Shown here one piece after another: positions 46,727 through 55,098 of a stretch of DNA of 64,000 nt (within the stretch, counting starts at the first letter, position 1; each line of letters begins with the position of its first letter). A program made the position numbers and the translations under genes. The notes below the pieces were generated by a model, which was not told where the DNA came from, did not search any database, and saw only the letters and a list, made by a program, of their open reading frames with translations. The stretch is from VXMF01 sp965206775 (lineage in GTDB: Bacteria; Acidobacteriota; Terriglobia; Bryobacterales; UBA6623): NCBI GenBank assembly GCA_965206775.1, contig CBDBKU010000003.1, positions 496,001-560,000 on the forward strand, read 5' to 3'.

Positions 46727-48025
46727 TCACCCGACCACAAGCCGCGAGAGTTCATTCTCATCGAATTCAAACCCGAGGCCAGGCCCGTCGGGAACATCGA
46801 CGCTCCCGGGCTTGTACGGCAACGGAACTTTGAGGATGGCGTTGCCGAACGCCCGCGTGTACGACTCGCCACCCTCCAGGATCACAGCATTCGGCGTTGC
46901 CGCGCATAAGTGGATCGCGGAAGCCCGGTACGGAGCCGAACCCATCGAGGAATGTGGCGCGAAGAGGATGTTGTAGGCGTCCGCCATGATCGCAATGCGC
47001 TTTGCCTCGGTGATTCCGACCCTCGACGTGTCCGGGTTGACGATATCGCAGGCCCGTCGCTCGAACAGGTCCCGGAACTGGAATCGGTTGGAATACTGCT
47101 CTCCCGCGCAGATCGGCGTGTCCATGCGATCCGCCAGGATCGCGTACGCGCCGTAGTCCTCGGGCATCAGCACATCTTCCCACCAGCCGAGATTCTCGAT
47201 CTCGTCGAGCGTGCGCCCCACCCTTGTCGCCTCGGCGAGAGTGTAGCCCGCTAGCGAGTCAACGAGGATCTGGCCCTCGCCTACGAGCACCTCAGCGGCG
47301 GCGAGCACGCGATTCACATCGCGAGCCTGCTCCCCGCGTCCCTTCGCCAAGCTCATCTTCTGATTCGGGAACCCGCGTTCGAGCAGGGCCATGGAGTTCT
47401 CACGCACTTCCTCCGGTAGGCCTCCTCCCACACCTTGGTAGGTCGGGATGCTGTCACGGAACTTGCCGCCAAGCAACTGGTAAACCGGCATTCCGGCCGC
47501 GCGCCCGACGATGTCCCACAACGCGATGTCCACACCCGCCATCGCACGCATGAAGTACCCGGTTCCGTATCCGCGTAGGCGCTGCGTCGAGTACATCTTT
47601 TCCCAGATCGCCTCGATGCGGCGAGCGTCCTGGCCGAGCAGGATCGGCCGGAACATATCCATAAGCACGGTCTTCACGACCCGCGGTGTCATCACTGCGT
47701 GCGATTCTCCCCAGCCAACAATTCCCTGATCGGTCGTGACTTTCACGAGCAGAGTCTGCCGGTACCCGCCCTGCCGAACGGTCTCCGCTCGTTCCAGCCT
47801 GTTCCAAAGCCCAACACCGCCCGTCGTCGCCCCGAGCGGCGTCATGGAGACGAACTGGTCTTCGGGCTTCCTTTCGGGCGGGTCTCGCAGGATCAGAGCC
47901 TCGACTTCCGTGATTTGCAGCGGCACACCGATCTTGGACTCGGCGGCGTGCAAGGGTTCGAAGCCCCCAGCCATACCGAAGGCTGCTCCTGCGGCCGTGC
48001 GGAGGAAGGATCGTCGGTTCAGCAT
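46727..48025 (-). CDS. Enolase-superfamily enzyme (mandelate racemase/sugar-acid dehydratase type), Tat-exported
   Basis: The ATG at 48025 starts a twin-arginine-like signal (NRRSFLRTAAGAAFGMAGG) and gives 432 residues. The capping domain carries TGGVGLWNRLE. The barrel has the metal ligands Asp (LVDSLAGYT), Glu (WWEDVLMPEDY) and Glu (CAGEQY), plus an Asp-His dyad (NPDTSRVG and FAPHSSMG), typical of mandelate-racemase-group dehydratases. The substrate is probably an acid sugar, possibly fuconate- or galactonate-like given the adjacent fucosidase; this is inference. Two enolase-superfamily enzymes with export signals in one window is unusual. The longer frame to 48160 is unlikely to be translated. 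Confidence 0.85.
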   Translation of the reverse strand: MLNRRSFLRTAAGAAFGMAGGFEPLHAAESKIGVPLQITEVEALILRDPPERKPEDQFVSMTPLGATTGGVGLWNRLERAETVRQGGYRQTLLVKVTTDQGIVGWGESHAVMTPRVVKTVLMDMFRPILLGQDARRIEAIWEKMYSTQRLRGYGTGYFMRAMAGVDIALWDIVGRAAGMPVYQLLGGKFRDSIPTYQGVGGGLPEEVRENSMALLERGFPNQKMSLAKGRGEQARDVNRVLAAAEVLVGEGQILVDSLAGYTLAEATRVGRTLDEIENLGWWEDVLMPEDYGAYAILADRMDTPICAGEQYSNRFQFRDLFERRACDIVNPDTSRVGITEAKRIAIMADAYNILFAPHSSMGSAPYRASAIHLCAATPNAVILEGGESYTRAFGNAILKVPLPYKPGSVDVPDGPGLGFEFDENELSRLVVG

Positions 48026-48293
48026 GATTTCTGTTCGGGAACTCGATTCGCACTTGGAGCCAGGATGGCCGGGCGTTTCGGCACCCACAGCAAGAGTACC
48101 GGCCAAGCTGATTCGGATGCAATGCCTGCTAGGGACTATGACGGGGTGCAGCGTGAGCATGAGGCAATCCCCACAATCCAGGTGCTAGCTCCGCAACTGG
48201 AAATGCTTGGCGACTCCAAGATCGCCGGCAATGAACCTGGCGGTTCCGGACATGGGAACCTCGAATGCAGTTCGCTCCGGATCGGAAACCCCC

Positions 48294-48317
48294 GCCGGGC
48301 AGCAGGTGCTGCCCGGC
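48294..48317. terminator. GC-rich hairpin downstream of the second receptor remnant
   Basis: A perfect 10-bp stem (GCCGGGCAGC / GCTGCCCGGC) with a 4-nt loop lies 28 bp beyond the stop of the decayed receptor on its strand. It has no long T-tract. It is probably the old receptor terminator. Confidence 0.5.
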
Positions 48318-49047
48318 GTGCAAGAGTGGGAGCCGGCTGCCGGACTAGAAGATTGACTTCAAGCCCAACTGGAATTGTCGGGCCCGTCGCTGCGTTGCCG
48401 CCACGACGCCGAAGTTACTTCGGCTCGGATTCTGCACCGGAATTGGGAAGTCCGCGTGATTGAAGGCGTTGAAGGCCTCGGCGCGGAACTGCAGCTCCAT
48501 CTTTTCCCGTCCCGACAAAGGAAAGTCTCGGAACAGGGACGGGCCAAAGTTCGTCACCCCGCCCGAAAGCAAGGCGTGACTGCCCGAGCTGGCGAACGTG
48601 AATGGAGCGGGGCTTTGAACGCGTATGTGTTAAGCCAGCGCGAAGGAGTGGGGTTGCTCAAATGAAATTCCCCGCCCTGATCCGCCCGCATGCATCCATT
48701 GCGGTTGCGGGAGTTGGCGATATCGCCGCTGACGTTGATGTGGTACGGTCGACCCGAATAGAGATTCGCGGTCCCATTGATCTGCCAGTTTCGATCACAT
48801 AGTCAGCGCGCCTGCCGGTTGACTTTATTCCAAGCCCAATCGGAATCCGGTAGACCCAGTTGAACTTGAAAAGGTGCGTCAAGCCATGTCCGGCAACCCC
48901 TCTGGCACGCACGTGGTCGTACGGCGGCCGTGTGGAACACCCTTCCACGTCTAAGGAGCCGTCGCACGCTAGGTTGATTGTCTTGGACTACGTGTAGTTG
49001 ACCCCTGTAAGTGAAGGGGATTATATACATAAGTGCCCAAATTACGC

Positions 49048-49077
49048 TTGACAGACAGGGGCACTTTGAGGTAAGAT
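49048..49077 (+). promoter_or_regulatory. Promoter of the IS1595-type transposase, -35 box inside the terminal repeat
   Basis: A perfect TTGACA (49048-49053) lies inside the left inverted repeat, and TAAGAT (49072-49077) follows 18 bp later. AAGGAG precedes the transposase ATG at 49102. Transposase bound to the end would cover the -35 box and could self-repress. Confidence 0.55.
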
Positions 49078-49101
49078 ACTAATAGATCAAGGAGTTACGA
49101 C

Positions 49102-50082
49102 ATGACCAAGGCACCAGGAAAGAATTACAGGAAGGGCATCACGTTCAAGCAGATTATGCGGATGTTCCCCGACGACACAACAGCTGAAGCGTGGTTCGTC
49201 AAGCAGCGCTGGCCGGAAGGCGTCTGCTGCCCGTATTGCGGCTCGTTGAATGTACAGACCGGATGCAAGCACAAGAGCATGCCGTTCCGCTGCCGCGAGA
49301 AGGCTTGCGGACGGAAGCGGTTCAGCGTCAAGACCCGCAGCGTGATGGAGTGCTCGAAGGTCGGCTACCAGGACTGGATCATTGCCATGTTCCTCGTGAA
49401 CACCAGCCTGAAGGGCGAATCCAGCATGAAGCTGCACAGGGATATCGGAGTCACGCAGAAGACCGCGTGGTTCCTCGCCCATCGCATCCGGGAGGCGCTG
49501 TCTCAAGACGGCGAGCTGTTCGCGGGTCCGGTCGAAGTGGACGAAACCTACATGGGCGGGAAGCGTGGCAACATGAGCAACTCCCGGCGCAAGGCGCTGG
49601 CCGATACCGGACGTGGTCCGGCAGGCAAGACGGCGGTCGTGGGTGCGAAGGATCGGGCAACCAACCAGGTCGCGGCCAAGGTCGTCACGTCCACGGACAA
49701 GGAAACGCTGCAAGGCTTCGTCAAGGATCACGCAGCCAGCGATGCCACGGTCTACACGGACGATGCGTCAGCCTACGACTCCCTCCCGTTCGATCACGAT
49801 TCAGTCCGGCACTCGCTGTCCGAGTACGTCAAGGGCGACGTTCATACTAACGGGATCGAGTCGCTGTGGTCCATGCTCAAGCGGGCGCACAAGGGAACCT
49901 TCCACAAGCTGAGTCCGAAGCATTTGAACAGGTACGTCGGCGAGTTCACTGGGCGCCACGGTATCCGCGAGCTGGACACCGTCGAACAGTTGAAGTCAAT
50001 CAGCGGCGGGATGAACGGCAAGCGGCTGACGTACAAGGCGCTGATCGCGGACAACGGGCTGGCGTCGGGAGCGCGGGCGTGA
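49102..50082 (+). CDS. IS1595-family (ISXO2-like) transposase
   Basis: The 326-residue protein has an N-terminal zinc ribbon (CCPYCGSLN at 47-55 and CREKACGRKRF), then the IS1595 catalytic domain. Acidic residues are Asp147 (VEVDETYMGGKRG) and Asp220 (VYTDDASAY), with the family-typical Asn250 in HTNGIESLWSMLK in place of Glu. AAGGAG precedes the ATG. The gene ends in GTGA overlap with the passenger ORF, so the two are probably translated together. No internal stop; probably functional. Confidence 0.95.
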   Translation: MTKAPGKNYRKGITFKQIMRMFPDDTTAEAWFVKQRWPEGVCCPYCGSLNVQTGCKHKSMPFRCREKACGRKRFSVKTRSVMECSKVGYQDWIIAMFLVNTSLKGESSMKLHRDIGVTQKTAWFLAHRIREALSQDGELFAGPVEVDETYMGGKRGNMSNSRRKALADTGRGPAGKTAVVGAKDRATNQVAAKVVTSTDKETLQGFVKDHAASDATVYTDDASAYDSLPFDHDSVRHSLSEYVKGDVHTNGIESLWSMLKRAHKGTFHKLSPKHLNRYVGEFTGRHGIRELDTVEQLKSISGGMNGKRLTYKALIADNGLASGARA

Positions 50083-50490
50083 GCTTCGGACTGGTCAAGA
50101 GCGCGGCGGCCGGAGCGGCAGCCTCCCTGCGCCTTCGCTATACTTCCGGCCACGACGTGGCGATAGCGAACTGGAAGAATCGAACGCTCTTTACCGGGGA
50201 CAACCTCGACGTACTGCGGGGCATGAACTCCGAGTCCGTGGACCTGATCTACCTAGACCCGCCATTTAACTCCATCGGGGGCGAGCGCTTGCCGAACCTG
50301 TACCACCGCACCGATATCCCGCAGCGGACAGATGTCGGCAAGCTGCCGCCGTACAAGACGCACCGGCATAGGAGGCACCGACCATCCAGACAACCTCCAG
50401 CTGCTGTGCGGAGCCTGCAACTCGACCAAGGGAACGATCGACCAGGCCGCTTTCGTCGCCAAGCTGAGAGCGCGGGGAATCCGGGAGTGA
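50079..50490 (+). pseudogene. Passenger DNA methyltransferase with HNH-like tail, internally deleted
   Basis: The GTG at 50079 overlaps the transposase stop. The first 65 residues are the N-terminus of a site-specific DNA methyltransferase: LFTGDNLDVLRGM followed by DLIYLDPPFNS, the DPPF catalytic motif. The sequence then jumps to LYHRTDIPQRTDVGKLPPYKTH, which in such proteins lies far downstream. A second jump shifts the frame at about 50370 to GGTDHPDNLQLLCGACNSTKG, an HNH-like His/Asn/Cys motif ending at a TGA at 50488-50490. About three-quarters of a normal gene is missing, including the AdoMet-binding motif, so no activity is expected. Confidence 0.8.
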
Positions 50491-50506
50491 AGACAGGAGT
50501 CACTGC

Positions 50507-50701
50507 ATGAGTAGAGAAACATCCGGCAAGTCGGGGGAACGGCCCGAACCGCCGACCGTCAAGCTGATCCATCCGAACTACCAGCCCACGCGGGAGGAGC
50601 TGGAGGAACCGATCCGTACCGACGCCACGATGGAGGAGATGGCGGAGGCCCTCACGCGGACGGTGAAGGTCGAACACGTGTGGCCCAGACGGCGGCGCTA
50701 G
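50507..50701 (+). CDS. Small hypothetical passenger protein (64 residues)
   Basis: The ATG at 50507 has AGGAG about 9 nt upstream. The polar 64-residue product starts with a Lys/Ser/Pro-rich stretch and has a central VKLIHPNYQPTREELEEPI followed by an acidic helix (ATMEEMAEALTRTV) and an arginine-rich end. It lies between the methyltransferase remnant and the right end of the IS1595-type element. It is intact although its neighbour is destroyed. Function unknown; an accessory or antidote-like partner of the methyltransferase is only a guess. Confidence 0.65.
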   Translation: MSRETSGKSGERPEPPTVKLIHPNYQPTREELEEPIRTDATMEEMAEALTRTVKVEHVWPRRRR

Positions 50702-50796
50702 CCATGCCTGTCAAGCGCGATTTGGGCACTTATGTATATAATCCCCTAAGTGAACCCCCGCGCTCGCTTCGTCAGCGGGAACTGGAAGGCGTTGTA

Positions 50797-51096
50797 CCTG
50801 GCGCACCGCGCGAACACAGCCCGATTATTTCGCACATGAGATCCGCTGTCGGCCACAGTGGACAGCACTTGGTCAGCACATTCAAAGCGGGGCCCCGAAC
50901 TTGGCAAATCGAGAATACGAAGAGACTGGAAAGCGTTCGTGCCAGCATTTTATTGGATGCAATCGCCGATTCAGGCGGTCAACGCGGAGCGAATCGGCTA
51001 CGGCATAGCCCTTGACTGGGCCGAAACCCCAAAAAATGGGTGCGAATAGCGCTTTAGAATCCCTTCCGGTGGCGCTCGCCTAGCAGCCGGCTCTCG
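50797..51096. other. Unassigned stretch next to the receptor remnant
   Basis: Left of the small ORF the DNA holds short frames only. One plus-strand frame (about 50858-51049) reads smoothly around RIRRDWKAFVPAFYW but has no ribosome-binding site or family resemblance. The missing N-terminal half of the receptor cannot be found here. Confidence 0.35.
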
Positions 51097-51264
51097 CTAG
51101 TCATACGCCGCCAGGAACGCCTTGCGCTCGGAGGGGTTCCTGATTTGCTCCAGGATTGTGCTTCCGAAGACCGCTCCGGCATAGAGAACAACGTCCACAT
51201 CTTTACCCTTAACGGGAGCTACTGCGGAGATGAGCGCGACCCAAGTGAATACGGTCAGTATCAC
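51097..51264 (-). CDS. Possible small hydrophobic protein (55 residues)
   Basis: A GTG at 51264 opens a 55-residue frame. It has an N-terminal membrane-like stretch (VILTVFTWVALISAVAPV), a short polar turn, a second hydrophobic patch (VVLYAGAVFGSTIL) and a charged tail (EQIRNPSERKAFLAAYD). The open frame extends further upstream without an ATG, and no ribosome-binding site is seen, so this may instead be the 3' end of a lost gene. It lies in the otherwise empty region upstream of the intact receptor. Confidence 0.3.
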   Translation of the reverse strand: MILTVFTWVALISAVAPVKGKDVDVVLYAGAVFGSTILEQIRNPSERKAFLAAYD

Positions 51265-51671
51265 GACTCGGCTCAAGGAATATAGGACCCTTGGGGAGCG
51301 CAGTAACGCACGGCGGAAGTGTGCGTTACTTCAACATCACACTAGTGCGGGTCCGCGAATACATCTTGGGAATTCCCAATTCGAACTCCGGGACGCCTCA
51401 TCATCCCCCTTCTCCACCGCGGTGCAGGTTGTCCTCTGGTAAGGCCGATCAGGCAAAGGCAAATCACGCGCACTTGCGTCAGGCAAACGGCAAGAGTATA
51501 ATTTCACCGGGCAGGAATCACGGTACGTTTCACCCAAACGCCGACCACTTCTGCCGCGGGCGGCATGCCGATGTCGCGGGCGTGGCGGATCCGGCGGACG
51601 TTCGAAGGACACCCGCGTCTGCCCCGCGGGCTCCCGAGAACGCCAACCGCTAGTTCCAGAAGGAGGATCTG
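51265..51671. other. Upstream region of the intact receptor gene
   Basis: Apart from the promoter at 51474-51502 and AGGAGG at 51661-51666 I see no gene or structured element. The leader between the predicted -10 box and the start is about 170 nt, long enough for control elements that I cannot recognise. Confidence 0.4.
51474..51502 (+). promoter_or_regulatory. Predicted sigma70-type promoter of the receptor-TPR pair
   Basis: TTGCGT (51474-51479) and a perfect TATAAT (51497-51502) have 17-bp spacing, about 170 nt upstream of the receptor GTG at 51672. Confidence 0.6.
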
Positions 51672-54600
51672 GTGCGACTTCATCCAGTTCGAAGACACCG
51701 TGCAGGCGGTTCCATAGTCTTCATCGCGCTGGTCACTGTGCTTACGCTCGTGACCGGCATTCCCGCCATCGCCCAACTCTCAACCGCGTCGATTAACGGC
51801 GTCGTACGCGATGTCACCGGCGCGGTGATTCCGACGGCCGAACTCACGCTCGACAACGTCGAGACTGGTGTCTCCCGGCGCGCCGTTTCCAACGCAGTGG
51901 GCAACTATGCCTTCCTTAACTTGACGCCCGGGATTTACACCCTGCAAGTCAGCAAAGAAGGATTCAACACAGGCGCCGCCGAGCCGTTCACGTTGGCGGT
52001 GAACCAAACCGCCACCTTTGACTTGACGCTGGAAGTCGGCGCGGTCACGGAAACCGTGACCGTAGAAGCGATCGGCGCGCAGGTCCAGAGCTCGACTTCT
52101 GAGCTCGGAACCGTCGTCGGCCAGCAGCAAGTCGTTGATCTCCCGCTGAACGGCAGAAACTTCACGCAGCTACTGACCCTCACGCCGGGGGCATCTCCGG
52201 TTAGCACTGCTCAGAACCGCGGCGGCTTTGGCTCCTCGGCAACCGGCTCCTTTAGCTATCCCTCGATCAACGGCCAGACGAACCGGAGCAATCTCTTCCT
52301 CACGGACGGCGTCAGCAATCAGGGCATGCTTGTCAGCACCTACGCGGTCCCGCCGATCATCGACGCCATCCAGGAGTTCAAGGTCCAGTCGCACAACGAC
52401 CTGGCCGAGTTCGGCCAAGGCAACGGCGGAATTGTCAACGTGGTGACCAGGTCGGGCACGAACCAAACCCACGGCAGCGCCTGGTGGTTTCTCCGCAACG
52501 ACAATCTCGACGCCCGAAACTTCTTCCGGCCCTTCGTCACTCCCCTGGCGCAGAACATGTATGGCGCGACGGTGGGCGGCAAGGTCGTCCGCAACAAGAC
52601 CTTCTACTTCCTGGCCTACCAAGGCTACAAGCGGCGCACACCGGCGAATCGGCTCTTCCGCGTGCCCACCGGCGCCAATCTGCAGGGCGATCTGAGTGAT
52701 TGGCCCCGCGATATCTACGATCCGGTCACCACCCGGGATGACGGGACCGGCACTTTTGTCCGGGATATTTTTCCGAACAACATCATTCCGCAAAGCCGAG
52801 TGGACCCTGGGCTGGTGGCCTTTGCGAACGCCACCCTGCCAGCGCCGATCGCGACCGGCGTCGCAGACCGCAACGCGCTCGACTCGACGAACACCGCCAC
52901 CAACCAGGAAGAGTACAACGCCCGGGCCGATCACAACTTCAACGAGAACAACACGTTATGGGTTCGTGTGAGCGGAACCCTGAACACGACGGCCGGCTCG
53001 GGGGGCCGGCAGACGCTCGCCAGCGCCAACGATTGGACATCGAGCAACATCGGCTCCAGCTGGGTGCACACCATCGACCCCACGAGCATCATGCAGGTCA
53101 GCTTTGCCCGCACTTGGGTTACCCGAGAGGGCGGCAGGACGTTCGCCGGGTCGCTGGATCCAGCGACCTTCGGTTTCAGCCCGGGTTTCTGTTGCAGCTT
53201 CCGCAGTGGCTCCGCGTTGATGCCGAACATGAGCGTCGATCAGTTTTTTGCCGGAGGCGAAGCTTTGTTCAAGAACTTCTCCTCACAGGTGTACTCGTTC
53301 AAAGGCGACTACTCTAAGATCTTCGGCGGCCACCACCTCAAATTTGGCGTTGAATACAATGACCTAGGGAACAGCGGCGGCGGGATCACCAATGACCACC
53401 AAGCCCGGTTCATCACCACGCAGACGGCGGGACCGCCAGGCACGGGCAGCCCGCTCGCTTCCTACTTGCTGAACGTACCCAACAATGCCAGCCGCCGGGA
53501 CTTCTTCAAGACCCTTCACCGCACATCGGTCACCGGCTTCTTTATTCAGGACTCTTGGAAGGCCACCCCTAAGCTGACGGTCAATTTCGGTCTACGCTAT
53601 GACCACACCAAGACCCCCATAGTCGGCTCCCTTGAAGACCGCGTGATCTTCACCGGCACTCCCGACTTCGAAAGCTCACAGGGTGGTCTTCACATTCTGC
53701 AGGCGGCCCCAGGGTCTTGCGCTGAATTGGGATCGGCGCCCTGCATTCCGACTCCCGATGGAAGCCTGCCGGAGGGAGTGAGGGTCTCGTCCACCGGGAG
53801 GCTGTTGAACGACTGGACCGACAACTGGCAGCCGCGCTTCGGGTTGGCCTATCGCGTGTCCAACAAGACCGCGATTCGCTCGTCTTTCGGAATCTTCTAT
53901 GACAGCATGGCGGGGCTTGTCCAGATGACCCAGGCGTTCGGCCACACCTGGCCGGACGTTGGCCAGAGACAGACCGGGAATCTCAACGTCCCGACCCCGG
54001 CCCAGCCAGGTCCGAACGTCTTGGGGACCGACCCGTTCCCAGGCGGGGCGATTCCCGAACCCACCCCCTTCGGCCGCACCGCTTGGTACGGCGACCCAAA
54101 AATCAAGAACCAATACTCGATGCAGTGGAACGTCGGACTGGAGCACCAACTGGCGGACGACACGGTGTTGAGCGCCAACTACGTTGGATCCGGGAACCGG
54201 AGAGCGCCGTTGGATCACTTCTACAACACGGCTGTCACGCCCGGTCCTGGAAACTCGGCGGACCGCCGGCCGTTCCCGTTCATCTCGCCCACTTTCTGGC
54301 ACCAGAGCGACGGGCGCGCAAACTATCACGCCTTTCAGTTCCAGCTCCGCAAGAGAGCTTCGGATTTGACCTACGTGGTCAACTACACCTACTCCAAGGC
54401 CATCAATCTCGGCTGCGACGGCTGGTACGGGGTCGAGGGATGCCAGACTCAAAACCCCTACAATCACAACCTTGACAGGAGCGTGGCAGGACAAAGCCTG
54501 ACCCACTTGTTCAATATCAACTGGGTGTATCAATTGCCGTTCGGGAGCGGCAGGAATGCAACCGGGAGCAAGGCGCTGGATCACATCATCGGGAACTGGC

Positions 54601-55046
54601 AGATCAACGGGATCGCCACGTTCAATTCCGGGCAGCCTCACGGCGTCAACCTCAACGGGGATGTGGCCAACACCGGCAACCGGAACGGCTACATGCGACC
54701 AAATGTTGTCGGCGCCCCGGAGCTCTCCAACCCGACCGTTCAGCGCTGGTTCAACACGGACGCCTTCGCCGCGCCCGGCCGCTTCACCTACGGGAACGCC
54801 GGACGCAATATCCTCAGATCTGACGGAACAACGAACTTTGACCTGTCCGTGTTCCGTGACTTCCCGCTGCCCTTCAGGGAAGGGATGAAGGTGCAGTTTC
54901 GGGCGGAGGCCTTTAACGCCTTCAACCACGCGGACTTCAACATTCCGGTTAGCAACTTGAGTAACAGCAACTTCGGCCGCGTCCTGAGCACCTCGACAGC
55001 GCACACGGAGCGGCAATTCCAGTTGAGCCTGAAATTCATATTCTGA
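51672..55046 (+). CDS. TonB-dependent receptor with carboxypeptidase-regulatory-like domain (intact, paired with TPR protein)
   Basis: The GTG at 51672 follows AGGAGG by 5 nt and gives 1124 residues. An N-terminal basic stretch and hydrophobic core (FIALVTVLTLVTGIPAIAQ) form the signal peptide. The regulatory-like domain (LSTASINGVVRDVTGAVI) is at about 36-120, the plug has QVVDLPLNGRNFTQLLTLTPG, and the barrel ends LKFIF with the terminal Phe. It is close in sequence to the receptor at 32189 and to both remnants. The TPR gene starts 52 bp after its stop, with a hairpin between them. Outer-membrane location is expected; ligand unknown. Confidence 0.93.
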   Translation: MRLHPVRRHRAGGSIVFIALVTVLTLVTGIPAIAQLSTASINGVVRDVTGAVIPTAELTLDNVETGVSRRAVSNAVGNYAFLNLTPGIYTLQVSKEGFNTGAAEPFTLAVNQTATFDLTLEVGAVTETVTVEAIGAQVQSSTSELGTVVGQQQVVDLPLNGRNFTQLLTLTPGASPVSTAQNRGGFGSSATGSFSYPSINGQTNRSNLFLTDGVSNQGMLVSTYAVPPIIDAIQEFKVQSHNDLAEFGQGNGGIVNVVTRSGTNQTHGSAWWFLRNDNLDARNFFRPFVTPLAQNMYGATVGGKVVRNKTFYFLAYQGYKRRTPANRLFRVPTGANLQGDLSDWPRDIYDPVTTRDDGTGTFVRDIFPNNIIPQSRVDPGLVAFANATLPAPIATGVADRNALDSTNTATNQEEYNARADHNFNENNTLWVRVSGTLNTTAGSGGRQTLASANDWTSSNIGSSWVHTIDPTSIMQVSFARTWVTREGGRTFAGSLDPATFGFSPGFCCSFRSGSALMPNMSVDQFFAGGEALFKNFSSQVYSFKGDYSKIFGGHHLKFGVEYNDLGNSGGGITNDHQARFITTQTAGPPGTGSPLASYLLNVPNNASRRDFFKTLHRTSVTGFFIQDSWKATPKLTVNFGLRYDHTKTPIVGSLEDRVIFTGTPDFESSQGGLHILQAAPGSCAELGSAPCIPTPDGSLPEGVRVSSTGRLLNDWTDNWQPRFGLAYRVSNKTAIRSSFGIFYDSMAGLVQMTQAFGHTWPDVGQRQTGNLNVPTPAQPGPNVLGTDPFPGGAIPEPTPFGRTAWYGDPKIKNQYSMQWNVGLEHQLADDTVLSANYVGSGNRRAPLDHFYNTAVTPGPGNSADRRPFPFISPTFWHQSDGRANYHAFQFQLRKRASDLTYVVNYTYSKAINLGCDGWYGVEGCQTQNPYNHNLDRSVAGQSLTHLFNINWVYQLPFGSGRNATGSKALDHIIGNWQINGIATFNSGQPHGVNLNGDVANTGNRNGYMRPNVVGAPELSNPTVQRWFNTDAFAAPGRFTYGNAGRNILRSDGTTNFDLSVFRDFPLPFREGMKVQFRAEAFNAFNHADFNIPVSNLSNSNFGRVLSTSTAHTERQFQLSLKFIF

Positions 55047-55058
55047 GCCATGAAGCCC

Positions 55059-55086
55059 ACCCCGGCGTCCTCTCGGGTGCCGGGGT
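55059..55086 (+). terminator. Intercistronic hairpin between receptor and TPR genes
   Basis: Arms ACCCCGGC (55059-55066) and GCCGGGGT (55079-55086) enclose a 12-nt loop. There is no T-tract and the TPR start codon follows 12 nt later. It may attenuate transcription or stabilise the upstream message rather than terminate fully. Confidence 0.4.
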
Positions 55087-55098
55087 ACACTTAGGCCC

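Larger units (their letters stand above)
49016..50746 (+). mobile_element. IS1595-family element with passenger genes and 8-bp target duplication
   Basis: The inverted repeats at 49016-49054 and 50708-50746 match at 37 of 39 positions; the outer 27 are identical and begin GGGGATTATATACATAAGTG. The target duplication TAAGTGAA is at 49008-49015 and 50747-50754; 8 bp is usual for IS1595. Between the repeats lie a transposase, a broken methyltransferase/HNH passenger and a 64-codon ORF. Confidence 0.95.
48345..50796 (-). pseudogene. Decayed C-terminal part of a TonB-dependent receptor gene, split by an IS1595-type element
   Basis: The end (48345-48572) is well preserved: FRAEAFNAFNHADFPIPV to a terminal LGLKSIF. 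Upstream pieces in several frames match the intact receptor at 51672, including HLFKFNWVYRIPIG, NWQING and a segment with SKTINLACDG after a TAG. Beyond the IS1595-type element the match continues as YNAFQFPLTKRARGFTY, against YHAFQFQLRKRASDLTY in the intact gene. No N-terminal half is recognisable. It is a dead paralogue lying head-to-head with the intact receptor. Confidence 0.85.

Noticed and set aside
51366..51379. Perfect 14-bp palindrome TTGGGAATTCCCAA upstream of the receptor promoter, possible operator
   Set aside because: About four perfect 14-bp palindromes are expected by chance in 64 kb, and nothing else supports a binding site.
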